From contig DAHUZK010000036.1 of the NCBI GenBank assembly GCA_027306605.1, positions 1-33,265 of the forward strand: a DNA stretch of 33,265 nt, read 5' to 3'. Made by a program: the position numbers and the translations under genes. The notes below the pieces were generated by a model. It saw only the letters and a list, made by a program, of their open reading frames with translations, ran no database searches and was not told where the DNA came from. Shown here piece by piece: positions 6,890 to 16,104 of the stretch. Every line of letters starts with the position of its first letter. Positions within the stretch are counted from its first letter, which is position 1. This DNA is from Acidimicrobiaceae bacterium. Lineage in GTDB: Bacteria > Actinomycetota > Acidimicrobiia > Acidimicrobiales > RAAP-2.

Positions 6890-8290
6890 TCACGACGCGA
6901 CTGCGCCGGCGAACGCGGCGCGGACGGCTGTCGCATCGACGGTGGGGTCCGGATCGATCGTCCGGCCTCGGCCGAGATCCCAGGCCGAGGCCACATCGTC
7001 GAAGGATGATCCGGAATGGACGGCCGCGGCCTGGACCGCCGCCCCCAGGGCGACAAGCTCTTCGGCGTCGGCAACCTGTACCGGGCGCCCGGTGAGGTCG
7101 GCGACGATCCGGCGGTAGGCCCCGCTGCGAGCACCGCCTCCGGTCAACAGGATCCGCCCCTCGTGGGCCGGGAGACGCTCGGCCGCGGCGAGCAGGTTGC
7201 AGACCACGCCTTCGAAGGCCGCCCGGGCCAGCTGCTCGCGGGAGGTGTCCGAGCGGAGACCGGAGAGACGTCCCGAGGCGTGGGGCCGGTTGGGTGTGCG
7301 CTCGCCGTCGAGGTGGGGCACGAGGACGAGCCCTCCGGCGCCGGCCGGTGCCGTCATGGCGAGATGGTCGAGCTCGGCGGTCGACACGGCCAGGAGACGG
7401 GCCACGGTGTCGGTAACCTTCGTCGCGTTGAGGGTGCAGACGAGCGGCAGGTAGCGGCCCGTGGCATCGGCGAACCCCGCCACTGCCCCGGTCGGATCGG
7501 CGGTCGGGGTCGTGGTGACGACGAAGGCGGCTCCACTGGTGCCGAGGCTGAGCGCGAGGTCGCCGGGTCCGAGCCCGAGCCCGAGGGCGGTCGCCATGTT
7601 GTCGCCGGTCCCGGCGGCGACGACAGCCCCGGTGTCCGCCCATTGGCCGGATCGGTCCGTGGGTGCGAGCACATGAGGGAGCGCGGCGTCCCATGCGACC
7701 TCGGCGTCGACGAGTTGGAGCAGGTCGAACCGGTAGCGCTCCTCGGCGGGTGACCACCACCCGGTCCCCGAGGCGTCGCCGCGGTCGCTGGTGTAGTCAC
7801 CGGTGAGGCGGTGCGTCATCCAGTCGTGCGGCAGGAGGACCCGTGCCATTCGAGCGAAGGTGGCCGGCTCGTTGCGCCGGAGCCAACGGAGCTTGGTGAT
7901 GGTGAAGCTGGCGAGGGGCACACTGCCGCACGCGAGGGCCCATCTCTCCGCGCCCAGCTCGCGCACCAGAGCGGCGGAATCGGACGCTGACTCGGTGTCG
8001 TTCCAGAGCTTGGCCGGTCGCAGGACCTCACCGTCGCCGCCCAGCACGACGAGACCGTGCTGTTGGGCGGCCACGGCAATCGCAGCCGGGCGGTTCGCAC
8101 CGAAGACGCCGGCCTGGCCGGCGGCGGTCTCGAAGGCCGCCCACCAGTCATCGGGATGCTGCTCGCTCCGTGGCGGCGTGGTCGGGGGGTGCGGTGCACG
8201 GCCCGAGCCGACGAGCGCGCCGGTCTCGACGTCGCGGACCTCGACCTTGCAGCCCGAGGTCGACGAATCGACCCCGGCAACGAGCGGCAC
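6890..8290 (-). CDS. xylB: Xylulokinase
   Basis: A 466-residue FGGY kinase that phosphorylates D-xylulose to xylulose 5-phosphate, the entry to the pentose phosphate pathway. The N-terminal loop is GVDSSTSGCKVEV (6-18). QQHG (76-79) is the substrate-binding motif typical of XylB. The catalytic Asp lies in GTGDNMATALG (Asp230). LTGGGARS marks the second domain. The start is GTG 8290, 3 bp after the TAA stop of xylose isomerase upstream on the same strand, so the two are an operon and probably translationally coupled. It ends 34 bp from the convergent c-di-GMP gene. Confidence 0.93.
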   Translation of the reverse strand: MPLVAGVDSSTSGCKVEVRDVETGALVGSGRAPHPPTTPPRSEQHPDDWWAAFETAAGQAGVFGANRPAAIAVAAQQHGLVVLGGDGEVLRPAKLWNDTESASDSAALVRELGAERWALACGSVPLASFTITKLRWLRRNEPATFARMARVLLPHDWMTHRLTGDYTSDRGDASGTGWWSPAEERYRFDLLQLVDAEVAWDAALPHVLAPTDRSGQWADTGAVVAAGTGDNMATALGLGLGPGDLALSLGTSGAAFVVTTTPTADPTGAVAGFADATGRYLPLVCTLNATKVTDTVARLLAVSTAELDHLAMTAPAGAGGLVLVPHLDGERTPNRPHASGRLSGLRSDTSREQLARAAFEGVVCNLLAAAERLPAHEGRILLTGGGARSGAYRRIVADLTGRPVQVADAEELVALGAAVQAAAVHSGSSFDDVASAWDLGRGRTIDPDPTVDATAVRAAFAGAVAS

Positions 8291-8293
8291 CTC

Positions 8294-9469
8294 TTACCGG
8301 GCGCCGAGCAGGTGCTCGAGGGCGAGCTGATCGAGCCGCGTCGCTCCGTGGGAGCGCCTCGACTTCGCGTCGGCGTCGAAGTTCTCGAACGCCGCCGGAT
8401 CAGACAGCAGCCGGGCAGCGGTCTCCCCGTCGCCGAGCGTCGGCAGAGAGAGCTCGGGCACTCCGGCCGAGGCGAGAGCCTCCTGCACGTCGGGATCCGA
8501 GCGGAACGCAGACGCCCGCTCCTTGAGGAGGAGGTACGTGCGCATATTGGCGGCGGCGGAGGCCCACACACCGTCGAATGCCTCCGTGCGCAGTGGTTTG
8601 TAGTCGAAATGCCGCGGGCCGTCGTAGCCGCCGGCCTCGAGCAGATCCACGAGAGCGAACGCGCTGAGCAGGTCACCGTGGCCGAAGACGAGATCCTGGT
8701 CGAACTTCGGACCGTGCTGACCGTTGAGGTCGATATGGAACAGCTTGTCGTGCCAGAGGGCCTGCGCGGCAGCGTGCACGAAGTTGAGGTTGGACATCTG
8801 CTCATGACCGACCTCGGGATTCACCCCGACCATGTCTTCGTGCTCGAGCATGGAGATGAAGGCCAGCGCGTGACCGACTGTCGGGAGGAAGATGTCACCC
8901 CGGGGCTCGTTCGGTTTGGGCTCGAGCGCGAAACGGATGCCGTAGCCGCGGTCCTTCACGTACGACGCCAGGAAGTCGATCGCCTCGCGGTAACGGTCCA
9001 GCGCCGCCCGCACGTCCTTGGCGACGTCCACCTCCGCGCCCTCTCGGCCACCCCAGAAGACGTAGGTCTCGGCCCCGAGCTCGGCTGCGAGATCGAGGTT
9101 GCGCATCACCTTGCGAAGGGCGAAGCGTCGCACGTCCCGGTCGTTGGCCGTGAAGGCGCCTTCCTTGAACACGGGGTGTGTGAACAGGTTCGTGGTCACC
9201 ATCGGCACCCTCAAACCCGCTTCGTCGAGCGCGGCCCGGAACCTCTTGAGATGCTCTTCCCGGTCGCGATCCCCGCTCCCGAAGGGGACGACGTCGTCGT
9301 CGTGGAAGGTGACCCCGTAGGCGCCCAGCTCGGCCAGGCGCTGGACGGTCTCCACCGGATCGAGTGCCGGTCGCGACGGATCGCCGAAGGGGTCCCGGGC
9401 CTGCCATCCGACGGTCCAGAGTCCGAATGTGAACTTGTGCTCCGGACGGGGAGCGAGTGGGTCGGTCAC
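8294..9469 (-). CDS. xylA: Xylose isomerase
   Basis: A 391-residue TIM-barrel enzyme interconverting D-xylose and D-xylulose with two divalent metals. It matches the short actinobacterial type. [10 protein letters not shown] carries the ring-opening pair His56/Asp59. [11 protein letters not shown], the Glu/His metal ligands of [14 protein letters not shown] and the [16 protein letters not shown] segment are all present. The start is GTG 9469 (reading [20 protein letters not shown]); upstream codons in this frame do not belong to the family. It precedes xylB by 3 bp. A GH3 glycosidase begins 45 bp away on the opposite strand, so one small control region serves both. Confidence 0.95.
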   Translation of the reverse strand: MTDPLAPRPEHKFTFGLWTVGWQARDPFGDPSRPALDPVETVQRLAELGAYGVTFHDDDVVPFGSGDRDREEHLKRFRAALDEAGLRVPMVTTNLFTHPVFKEGAFTANDRDVRRFALRKVMRNLDLAAELGAETYVFWGGREGAEVDVAKDVRAALDRYREAIDFLASYVKDRGYGIRFALEPKPNEPRGDIFLPTVGHALAFISMLEHEDMVGVNPEVGHEQMSNLNFVHAAAQALWHDKLFHIDLNGQHGPKFDQDLVFGHGDLLSAFALVDLLEAGGYDGPRHFDYKPLRTEAFDGVWASAAANMRTYLLLKERASAFRSDPDVQEALASAGVPELSLPTLGDGETAARLLSDPAAFENFDADAKSRRSHGATRLDQLALEHLLGAR

Positions 9470-9501
9470 GGCATGGCCTCCGGCCTCGAGGCGGCTCTCC
9501 G

Positions 9502-9507
9502 TACAGT
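9502..9507 (+). promoter_or_regulatory. Putative -10 element for leaderless GH3 transcript
   Basis: TACAGT fits the actinobacterial TAnnnT -10 pattern and ends 7 bp before the ATG at 9515, which would place the transcription start at the start codon. No Shine-Dalgarno sequence precedes that ATG, consistent with leaderless translation. No good -35 is visible. Inference from pattern only. Confidence 0.4.
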
Positions 9508-9514
9508 AGCTCCG

Positions 9515-11686
9515 ATGGAGATCTCGAACTTCGACGATGCCCGGGCCGCGGTCCGAGGGGGTGCCGCTCCCGAGGACGCGGCGGCAGCGCTGGTGGACGC
9601 CATGACGGAGGACGAACGCCTCTGGTGCCTCGACGGTGACGCGCCGACCTGGGCCGGCCTGGACTTCCTCCAGAAGGGTGGCTATCACCGCGCCCCGTTC
9701 CGCGCCGGGAGCATCGAGCGGATCGGCATGCCGGGCCTGGCCTTTGCCGACGGTCCGCGTGGGTGCGTCGTCGGGAACGCCACGGCGTTCCCGGTTTCGA
9801 TGGCCCGTGGCGCCACGTGGGATCCCGAGCTCGAGGAGCGTGTGGGCGACGTCATCGGTCGGGAGTTGCGAGCGGTCGGCGCCAACCTCACCGGTGCCGT
9901 GTGCGTCAATCTGCTGCGCCATCCGGCGTGGGGCCGGGCTCAGGAGACCTACGGGGAAGATCCTCTTCACGTCGGCGAGCTCGGGGCCGCGCTGACCCGC
10001 GGCCTGCAGCACCATGTCCTGGCATGCGTGAAGCACTACGCCTGCAACTCGATGGAGAACGCCCGTTTCAGCGTCGACATCGACGTGGAGGAAGTCGCAC
10101 TGCACGAGATCTACCTTCCCCACTTCAAGCGGATCGTCGACGAGGGTGTCGCCTGCGTTATGTCGGCCTACAACTCGGTCAACGGTGAGTGGGCAGGACA
10201 GAACCGTTCACTCCTCACGGAGGTCCTCCGCGAGGAGTGGGACTTCGCCGGCTTCGTCATCAGCGACTTCATCTTCGGCATCCGTGACGCAGCCGCCTCA
10301 CTGGCCGCCGGACTCGACGTCGAGATGCCCTATCGGATGGTGCGCGCCGGCCATCTCCGCCACGCCCTCGACCACGGCGCGGCGTCCTGGGCAGACGTCG
10401 ACTCGTCCGTGATCCGGATCGTCTCCGCGCTTCTGCGCTTCGACGGTGTTCTCTCGGCGCCGCCCTCGCCACGCGGTGTGCTCGGAGCACCGGGCCACCG
10501 AGCTCTGGCACGAGAGGTCGCCGCCCGTTCGGCCGTCCTGTTGCGGAACCAGGCGATCGACGGCGTACCGGTGTTGCCGTTTACCCGGGACAGTCGGATC
10601 GCGGTGATCGGGCGGCTGGCCGCTTCGGTCAACATCGGTGACGGCGGCTCCAGCGACGTGTGGGACCTTGCGTGCCGCACGGTGCTCGACGGCGTGCGCG
10701 AGAGCGTCGCGGACGCCTCCTACGACGATGGCACCGATCGCCGGCGAGCTGCGGCTCTGGCGAACTCTGCAGACATCGCTCTGGTCGTGGTCGGTCACAC
10801 CTCTGTCGACGAGGGGGAATACATCGGCGAGACCGATCCGTCGCTCGGCCGGTTGTTCCCCGCGGCGGACGACCCGGACCTGGTGGCGCGGTTCGAGGCC
10901 GAGCTGGCCGACCTTCCCGCGACATCCGTCCCTGAACACCTGGTCCGCCGACCGGCCGGCTTCAGCGTGGGTGGCGATCGCACCTCCTTGCGGCTGCACG
11001 ACGCCGACGTCGAGCTCGTCCGCGCCGTGGCGAGAGCGAACCCCCGGACCGTCGTCGCCATTCAGACCGGCAGCGCCGTCGTGATGAGCGAATGGATCGA
11101 CGGCGTGGCGGCGGTCATCCAGTGCTGGTACGGAGGTTGCGAGGCGGGTCCGGGCCTGGCCGACGTCCTGCTGGGCAGGGTGAACCCGTCGGCGAGGCTC
11201 CCCTTCAGCGTTCCCTTCGACGAATCCGAACTCCCGCCATTCGATCGCGAGGCCCGGTCCTTCACCTACGACCGCTGGCACGGCTGGTGGCACCTCCGGC
11301 GAACGGGCACCGCAGCCGCCTTCCCTTTCGGCTTCGGTCTCTCCTACACCACGTTCGAACTGGTGGACGCCGCGGTGACGCTCGATGGCAGTGCCATCGT
11401 CGTCGCCGGCTCCGTCCGCAACACCGGAGAGCGCGACGGAGCCGATGTGGTGCAGGTCTACGCCACCCTCCCGGATCCGGGTGCACCCGAGCGTCTGGTC
11501 GGCTTCGAGCGAGTCGAGATACCGAGTGGTGGAACGAGCCCGTATCGCATCACCGTACCGACGGCACGGCTCGAGACACGTGACCCGCGTTCCCACGCAT
11601 GGCGGCGGCCGGCGGGCACCCACCGCATCACCGTCGCACGTCATGCAGGCGACAGTCGTGGACTCAGCCAGGAGCTGTCGCTCTGA
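9515..11686 (+). CDS. GH3 family beta-glycosidase (beta-xylosidase / beta-glucosidase)
   Basis: A 723-residue glycoside hydrolase family 3 enzyme releasing sugars from the non-reducing end of beta-linked oligosaccharides. It has an N-terminal TIM-like barrel (about 30-350) with the KHYA motif (173-176) and the nucleophile Asp251 in FVISDFIFG. An alpha/beta sandwich (about 380-600) follows, then a fibronectin III-like tail (about 630-723, with [16 protein letters not shown]). There is no signal peptide, so it should act in the cytoplasm on imported oligosaccharides. It is divergent from xylAB with 45 bp between starts, which suggests xylosides as substrate; the exact specificity is inferred. 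ATG 9515 is chosen; ATG 9473 in the same frame would add 14 residues. It ends 20 bp from the convergent repeat-protein gene. Confidence 0.88.
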   Translation: MEISNFDDARAAVRGGAAPEDAAAALVDAMTEDERLWCLDGDAPTWAGLDFLQKGGYHRAPFRAGSIERIGMPGLAFADGPRGCVVGNATAFPVSMARGATWDPELEERVGDVIGRELRAVGANLTGAVCVNLLRHPAWGRAQETYGEDPLHVGELGAALTRGLQHHVLACVKHYACNSMENARFSVDIDVEEVALHEIYLPHFKRIVDEGVACVMSAYNSVNGEWAGQNRSLLTEVLREEWDFAGFVISDFIFGIRDAAASLAAGLDVEMPYRMVRAGHLRHALDHGAASWADVDSSVIRIVSALLRFDGVLSAPPSPRGVLGAPGHRALAREVAARSAVLLRNQAIDGVPVLPFTRDSRIAVIGRLAASVNIGDGGSSDVWDLACRTVLDGVRESVADASYDDGTDRRRAAALANSADIALVVVGHTSVDEGEYIGETDPSLGRLFPAADDPDLVARFEAELADLPATSVPEHLVRRPAGFSVGGDRTSLRLHDADVELVRAVARANPRTVVAIQTGSAVVMSEWIDGVAAVIQCWYGGCEAGPGLADVLLGRVNPSARLPFSVPFDESELPPFDREARSFTYDRWHGWWHLRRTGTAAAFPFGFGLSYTTFELVDAAVTLDGSAIVVAGSVRNTGERDGADVVQVYATLPDPGAPERLVGFERVEIPSGGTSPYRITVPTARLETRDPRSHAWRRPAGTHRITVARHAGDSRGLSQELSL

Positions 11687-11706
11687 GGGGTGGAGCGCGC
11701 CCTGCG

Positions 11707-13041
11707 TTACGTCGCCGACGACATCGAAACGGTCGAGTGTTGCGCCGGGGCGCCGGCCCTCGAGCCCGAGAACCCGGCGTCGCCGTACGTGAAGACCCCG
11801 CCGTCGGATGCGACCAGCCAGTAGCCGTGCCCACTCACCGCGGCGGCCATCCCGACGACGGAGCCGCTCAGTGGCCGACCTGCTCGTGATCCGAAGTAGC
11901 CCGCATCGCCATAGGCGAAGACTCCACCATCGGCCGCAACGAGCCAGTAACCGCGGCCACTCGGTGTGGCGGCCATTCCGACGATCGGCGCGTTCAGGTG
12001 TGTGTCGGCAGCCGATCCGTAGAAGGGCGCGTCGAAGCTGAAGACACCTCCATCAGAGGCGACCAGCCAGTAGCCGCCGGTGGCGACGTCCGCCGCCATG
12101 CCGACGACGGCCCTGTTCAGTGTCCGACCTCCCATGGAGCCGTCGTACGGGGCCGCACCGAAGGCGAAGACGCCGCCGTCGGACGCCACCAGCCAGTAGC
12201 CGTCGGTGGGCGGATCCTCGGCCATGGCCACGACGGGGCGATTGAGCTGCAGGTTGTGGCGCGGCCCGTAGAACGGAGCGTTGAAGCTGAAGACCCCGCC
12301 ATCGGCTGCGACCAGCCAGTAGCCACCCGTGACCGGATCGCTCGTGATGCCCGCGACGCGCGCATTGAGCGGGCGACCCGCCATGGAGCCGTAGAACGGG
12401 GCGCCGAAGCTGAAGACGCCACCGTCGCGTCCCGCGAGTCGGTAGCCGACGGGCTGCGATCCGGTACCGACGTGGAAGGAGTCGAGGCTGTACCAGCCTT
12501 CGCCGGGGAGCTTCGTCCATCCGGTCTCGCAATCGTCCGACGCCGTCTCCGTCGCCAAGGGCCGGTAGCGGACGCGATAGAGCATCGAACCCGAAGCGAG
12601 CTCACGCACGTCGGTCCGCACCAGCAGATCCTGTCCGCCCAGCTCGGTCGTACCGACCGCGTGCGCCGTTATCGCCCCTTCCGGATACGTCAGTCCGCAG
12701 GAGCCGTTCGAGGGCTGTCCCGGTTGGTGCTGCCACACCCGGCACCAGTCCGTGACGACGAGTCTTTGTGCGCTGTCTGGGAGTCCGACGACGAGGCGAC
12801 CCGTGGCGCTCCCCGTGGCGTCGGTCGAGATGCCGAGGAAGAACTTGAGCGCAGGACCGACATCACCGCCGGACTGGGCGGTGATGTCGAGGTTCGGGTC
12901 GCTCCGACCGTTGCACATCTCGGGGGTCGCGGCGGCGGCCGCCGTGTTGGCTCGGGCCGAGGTGACCGGCAGCCAGCCCGAGGTGACGGTGAGCGTCACG
13001 ACGACGGTCACCACGACTGCAGCAGCGAGTTTCGTCCTCAT
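11707..13041 (-). CDS. Secreted GYWLVA-repeat surface protein
   Basis: A 444-residue exported protein. A signal peptide (about 1-32, hydrophobic AAAVVVTVVVTLTVTS core, ending near SARANTA) is followed by a unique domain of about 165 residues with several cysteines. Six repeats of 41-42 residues begin at 199, 240, 281, 323, 364 and 406. Each has the core GYWLVASDGGVFSFGDAPFY followed by GSMGG..LN.PVVGMAA. The repeat length and the aromatic/Gly pattern suggest beta-propeller-like blades. The family is common in Acidimicrobiia-type actinobacteria and its function is unknown to me; surface carbohydrate or cell-wall binding is a guess. ATG 13041 has GGGAGG 5 bp upstream. It follows the paralogue at 13105 by 63 bp on the same strand. 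Confidence 0.85.
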   Translation of the reverse strand: MRTKLAAAVVVTVVVTLTVTSGWLPVTSARANTAAAAATPEMCNGRSDPNLDITAQSGGDVGPALKFFLGISTDATGSATGRLVVGLPDSAQRLVVTDWCRVWQHQPGQPSNGSCGLTYPEGAITAHAVGTTELGGQDLLVRTDVRELASGSMLYRVRYRPLATETASDDCETGWTKLPGEGWYSLDSFHVGTGSQPVGYRLAGRDGGVFSFGAPFYGSMAGRPLNARVAGITSDPVTGGYWLVAADGGVFSFNAPFYGPRHNLQLNRPVVAMAEDPPTDGYWLVASDGGVFAFGAAPYDGSMGGRTLNRAVVGMAADVATGGYWLVASDGGVFSFDAPFYGSAADTHLNAPIVGMAATPSGRGYWLVAADGGVFAYGDAGYFGSRAGRPLSGSVVGMAAAVSGHGYWLVASDGGVFTYGDAGFSGSRAGAPAQHSTVSMSSAT

Positions 13042-13104
13042 GGTGCCTCCCTGGCCGACGACTCGGAACTGACGGTCAAGACCCGACGGTGCAGAGCCGC
13101 ATCC

Positions 13105-14661
13105 TCAACTCAGCGTGACCGTGAGCGATGTGCTGTCGGGGGTGAAGGCCGGCTGGTTGACGGTGCCGGGCGTGACGGCGTCGATCGTGATGGACGGATC
13201 GATGGTGAACGTGAGCTGGTAGGTCCCGGCGGGATCGGTCGTCCCCGTGTTGCCTCCGCCCCAGTTGAAGCCGTACACGACCGCCCCGGTCGAATTGATC
13301 TCGGCCGAGATCGGCCCGCTGTACACCGTCGAGCTGGTGCTCGTATCGGTGATCGTCAGGGTGGCACCAGGGCCCCAGACCCTGGTCTGGGCGCCCCCGT
13401 CGATCCCACTCAGGAACGTGGTGCCGTCGGTTCCATAGGTGGCGCTCTGGTCCGGAAGGTTCGGCGTCAGGTTGGTGATGGCGTAGCCCTGGTACGGGGC
13501 ACCCGTGGCGGCCATGTCCAGCAGCCCGATCTCGACCCGGACCGGCTTGTTGGCATGCACGCTCGGCGCGTCCGTGAGGTTCGAGCCCCACTGGGCCGTG
13601 ACGGTCGCTGCGCTTGCCGTGGTGCAGTACGAGCTCCAGGTCGCCGCGGTCCCCTGCAGCCAGTAGCCAGGGTACGAGGCCATGCCGACAACGGGAGCGT
13701 CCAGCGCCGTGCCGCCCATCGATCCGTAGAAGGGCGCGTCACCGAAGGTGAAGACGCCCCCGTCCGATGCGACCAGGCTGTATCCGTGCCCCGTCGGCGA
13801 CGCGGCCATGCCCTTGACCGGAGCGTTGAGCCTCGTGCCACCCATGGATCCGTAGAAGCCGGCGTCACCGAATGCGAAGACGCCGCCGTCCGACGCGGCC
13901 AGGGTGTAGCCCTGCCCGCTCGCCGAGGGAGCCATCCCGACCATCGGGGCGTTGAGCGCCTTGCCGCCCATGGACCCGAAGAAGGGCGCACCGAAGGCGA
14001 AGATCCCGCCGTCGGCGGCCACGAGCCAGTAGCCACCCGTCACCGGGTCGGCCACCATCCCCACCACGGGCGAATTGAGCGTCTTGCCGCCCATGGACCC
14101 GAGGAACGGTGCGCCACCGAAGGCGAAGATCCCGCCGTCGGCGGCCACGAGCCAGTAGCCACCCGTCGCCGGGTCGGCGGCCATCCCCACCACCGGAGCA
14201 TTGAGCCGCTGACCGCCCATCGACCCGTGGAAGCCGGCGTCACCGAAGGCGAAGACGCCACCGTCGGAGGCCACCAGCCAGTAGCCGTTTGCGCTCGCCG
14301 TCGCGGCGGTGCCGACCACCGGTGCGTTCAACGACGTCTGAGAACCGTAGAAGGTGGCGTTCCCGAAAGTGAAGACACCGCCATCCCGAGCAACGAGCCA
14401 GTAGCCGCTCGCACGCGGTCCCTGCGGGCTCTGCGGCGAGGAGGCGCACGGCACCCGGAGCGCCGGTGCCCCGCCGGCGGTCGAGTTCGGGACGAAGACG
14501 GCGGGAACCGAGAGGTTGTTGCCGAGCGTCGTCTCGCCGCCCCCTCCACCACCGCCCGAGCCTCCGCCACCTCCGCCAGGACCGGCTGCTCCTGCTGGCG
14601 AAATCTGAAGTGACAGCGCGAGTGCAATGCCGCCCAAGAGGGTGAGAGTCGTCCGCTTCAT
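13105..14661 (-). CDS. Secreted GYWLVA-repeat protein with Gly-rich linker and C-terminal beta domain
   Basis: A 518-residue exported protein, paralogous in its repeats to the next gene. A signal peptide (about 1-26, LLGGIALALSLQISPAGAA) leads into an almost pure glycine linker (29-42) and a short unique segment with one Cys. Repeats begin at GYWLV 86, 126, 168, 210, then variant forms at 251 (GYTLA) and 293 (GYSLV), with a cut-off one at 332. Their period is 39-42 residues. The last 180 residues (340-518) are Thr/Ser/Gly-rich and look like an all-beta domain (TYQLTFTIDPSITIDAVTPG), perhaps a spacer or adhesion module. ATG 14661 has an excellent AAGGAG ribosome site; the frame extends upstream without family features. 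Probably cotranscribed with the 11707 gene. Confidence 0.85.
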   Translation of the reverse strand: MKRTTLTLLGGIALALSLQISPAGAAGPGGGGGGSGGGGGGGETTLGNNLSVPAVFVPNSTAGGAPALRVPCASSPQSPQGPRASGYWLVARDGGVFTFGNATFYGSQTSLNAPVVGTAATASANGYWLVASDGGVFAFGDAGFHGSMGGQRLNAPVVGMAADPATGGYWLVAADGGIFAFGGAPFLGSMGGKTLNSPVVGMVADPVTGGYWLVAADGGIFAFGAPFFGSMGGKALNAPMVGMAPSASGQGYTLAASDGGVFAFGDAGFYGSMGGTRLNAPVKGMAASPTGHGYSLVASDGGVFTFGDAPFYGSMGGTALDAPVVGMASYPGYWLQGTAATWSSYCTTASAATVTAQWGSNLTDAPSVHANKPVRVEIGLLDMAATGAPYQGYAITNLTPNLPDQSATYGTDGTTFLSGIDGGAQTRVWGPGATLTITDTSTSSTVYSGPISAEINSTGAVVYGFNWGGGNTGTTDPAGTYQLTFTIDPSITIDAVTPGTVNQPAFTPDSTSLTVTLS

Positions 14662-14885
14662 GGCCAATCTCCTTCTTGTCTCCGCAGCCGTTTCTGCGGG
14701 GCTGTCGCTCCGGAGCTGCCGAGCAGGCACCCATGCCAACGGTACGAACCGAGCATTGGCGTCCCTAGGGTCCTTGGTCCTTAAACGAGTGCCCCCCGTC
14801 ACAACGGAACGACAATTGGACAATTGGATGCTGCACTTCAGGTCGACGCGTCACCGCGGACGCGAACGAAACCGGTCTCGGAGAT
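14662..14885 (-). promoter_or_regulatory. Leader / promoter region of the repeat-protein operon
   Basis: This 224-bp gap precedes the repeat-protein genes. It holds a tandem 8-bp direct repeat ACAATTGG (812-819 and 820-827 of 14 kb). Nearer the gene is a string of possible RNA hairpins: CCGCAG/CTGCGG (14682-14699), the palindrome GCTCCGGAGC, and a GCCAA/TTGGC stem around CGGT/ACCG. I could not match it to a known riboswitch (GEMM and ydaO consensus were considered). The structure is GC-rich and may be fortuitous. Confidence 0.35.
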
Positions 14886-16076
14886 TCAGGGAAGACAGGC
14901 GCCGGTGCTCACGGGGGAGGCTCCGGCTCTCGATATCTCGTCGACCACTGCGCCCATGGTGAGGGCATAGCCGGTGTTCGGATCGCTCGGTGAGTTCGCG
15001 AAGACCACGCCGATGACGGTGCCGGTGGGAATCCCTCCGGTGCCACTCGGTTGACCGGTCGCCACCAGCGGGCCGCCGGAGTTGCCCGGCACGACGGCTC
15101 CGTTGAGCTCGTAGACCTGCCGGGTGGCCAGGCCCGCACCGTAGATGTCCAGACCCACCGCTTCGAAGCGCTCGTCGACCGTGCCCGGCTCGGCGTGGAA
15201 GGTACCGCCTCCCGGGTAGCCGGCGATGGCGGCGGTCGTCCCACGGGCCACCGTCTCGCTCCGGATGGGCAACGCTGGATCGGTGAGACCCGGCACGCGC
15301 AACAGTGCGAGGTCGAGTCGAGGATCGAAGGCGACGACGCTCGCTCGGTGCGCGCCCGATTGGTCGTCGACGTCGGTGGCCGATTCACCGGCCACCACAT
15401 GAGCGTTTGTCACCACCAGCCCCGGTTCGGCCACGAAACCCGACCCCGACTTGAGGTAGCCACAGGCCTGACCGACCACCCTCACCGTCGAGGCACGCGC
15501 CACGGCCGCAGCCGCCTCGGTGCTCTGCGTGTCCGGCAACGGGGCGGGCGCGACGAGACCCGGAGGAGGATTGACGAAGACGACGGGGAAACCCTGCGTG
15601 GACAGGAAGGACTCGATGCGCGCAAAGAGATCGGGGAGCGTTGGCATGGCGCGGTTGATGGTCCGGACGACGCCTGATCGACGCACCGCTTCGTTCACAG
15701 AAGGGATCGCGCTGGTCGCCAGGAGGTTGCCCACGAGCCAGATCGCCACCAGGCTCGTCACCACGCTCACGGCCACCCCGCAGGCTTGATCCACTCGTCG
15801 GAGTGTCGAGTGCCGTAGCGGATTTCTCAGCCGGCGGGCGCTCCACTCGCCGATCGCGCCGAAGGCGAACGCGCAGCCGAAGACGACGCCGAGCACCAGC
15901 GCGAGTTGAGCGGTCCCCGACACCTGGTGGCCGAACGCGAGGACGAGGAGCACGCCGACGACGATGCCCAGCCAGAAACCTCCGATGGTCAGCAACTGCA
16001 TCAGCGCGCCGGTGCGCCAACCCCAGCTCGCGACCAACACGACGATGGCGAGCAGCACGAGATCGAGCCAGGTCAT
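14886..16076 (-). CDS. MarP-like CvpA/trypsin-type membrane serine protease
   Basis: A 396-residue membrane-anchored serine protease. Four N-terminal helices (about 4-20, 24-48, 55-76, 97-121) form a CvpA/colicin V-type domain. The C-terminal half (about 185-396) is a chymotrypsin-fold protease facing the periplasmic side. The catalytic triad is visible: His226 (VVTNAHVV), Asp255 (DPRLDLALL) and Ser333 (VPGNSGGPL). Cys205 and Cys394 correspond in position to the disulfide pair of mycobacterial MarP, a protease needed for acid and oxidative stress resistance. The same architecture supports an envelope stress role; the physiological role here is inferred. It follows the DUF2202 lipoprotein gene by 28 bp on the same strand. 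Confidence 0.88.
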   Translation of the reverse strand: MTWLDLVLLAIVVLVASWGWRTGALMQLLTIGGFWLGIVVGVLLVLAFGHQVSGTAQLALVLGVVFGCAFAFGAIGEWSARRLRNPLRHSTLRRVDQACGVAVSVVTSLVAIWLVGNLLATSAIPSVNEAVRRSGVVRTINRAMPTLPDLFARIESFLSTQGFPVVFVNPPPGLVAPAPLPDTQSTEAAAAVARASTVRVVGQACGYLKSGSGFVAEPGLVVTNAHVVAGESATDVDDQSGAHRASVVAFDPRLDLALLRVPGLTDPALPIRSETVARGTTAAIAGYPGGGTFHAEPGTVDERFEAVGLDIYGAGLATRQVYELNGAVVPGNSGGPLVATGQPSGTGGIPTGTVIGVVFANSPSDPNTGYALTMGAVVDEISRAGASPVSTGACLP

Positions 16077-16104
16077 GCTCGAGCAGCCTTCGAACCCTTA
16101 CGGC

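Noticed and set aside
5065..7134. A 689-codon minus-strand frame opposite the c-di-GMP gene
   Set aside because: The plus strand has complete CHASE, GGDEF and EAL domains. The minus frame shows no domain and has shadow-like composition.
11707..14400. Regular DNA repeats of about 120-126 bp that might suggest a repeat array or CRISPR
   Set aside because: The units are in frame, have no constant short repeat with unique spacers, and translate to the GYWLVA protein repeats.
11998..14613. An 871-codon open frame on the plus strand across the repeat-protein genes
   Set aside because: It is antisense to two genes with signal peptides, strong ribosome sites and clear protein repeats. Its protein is Arg/Gly/His-rich low complexity, as expected from a GC-rich shadow frame.
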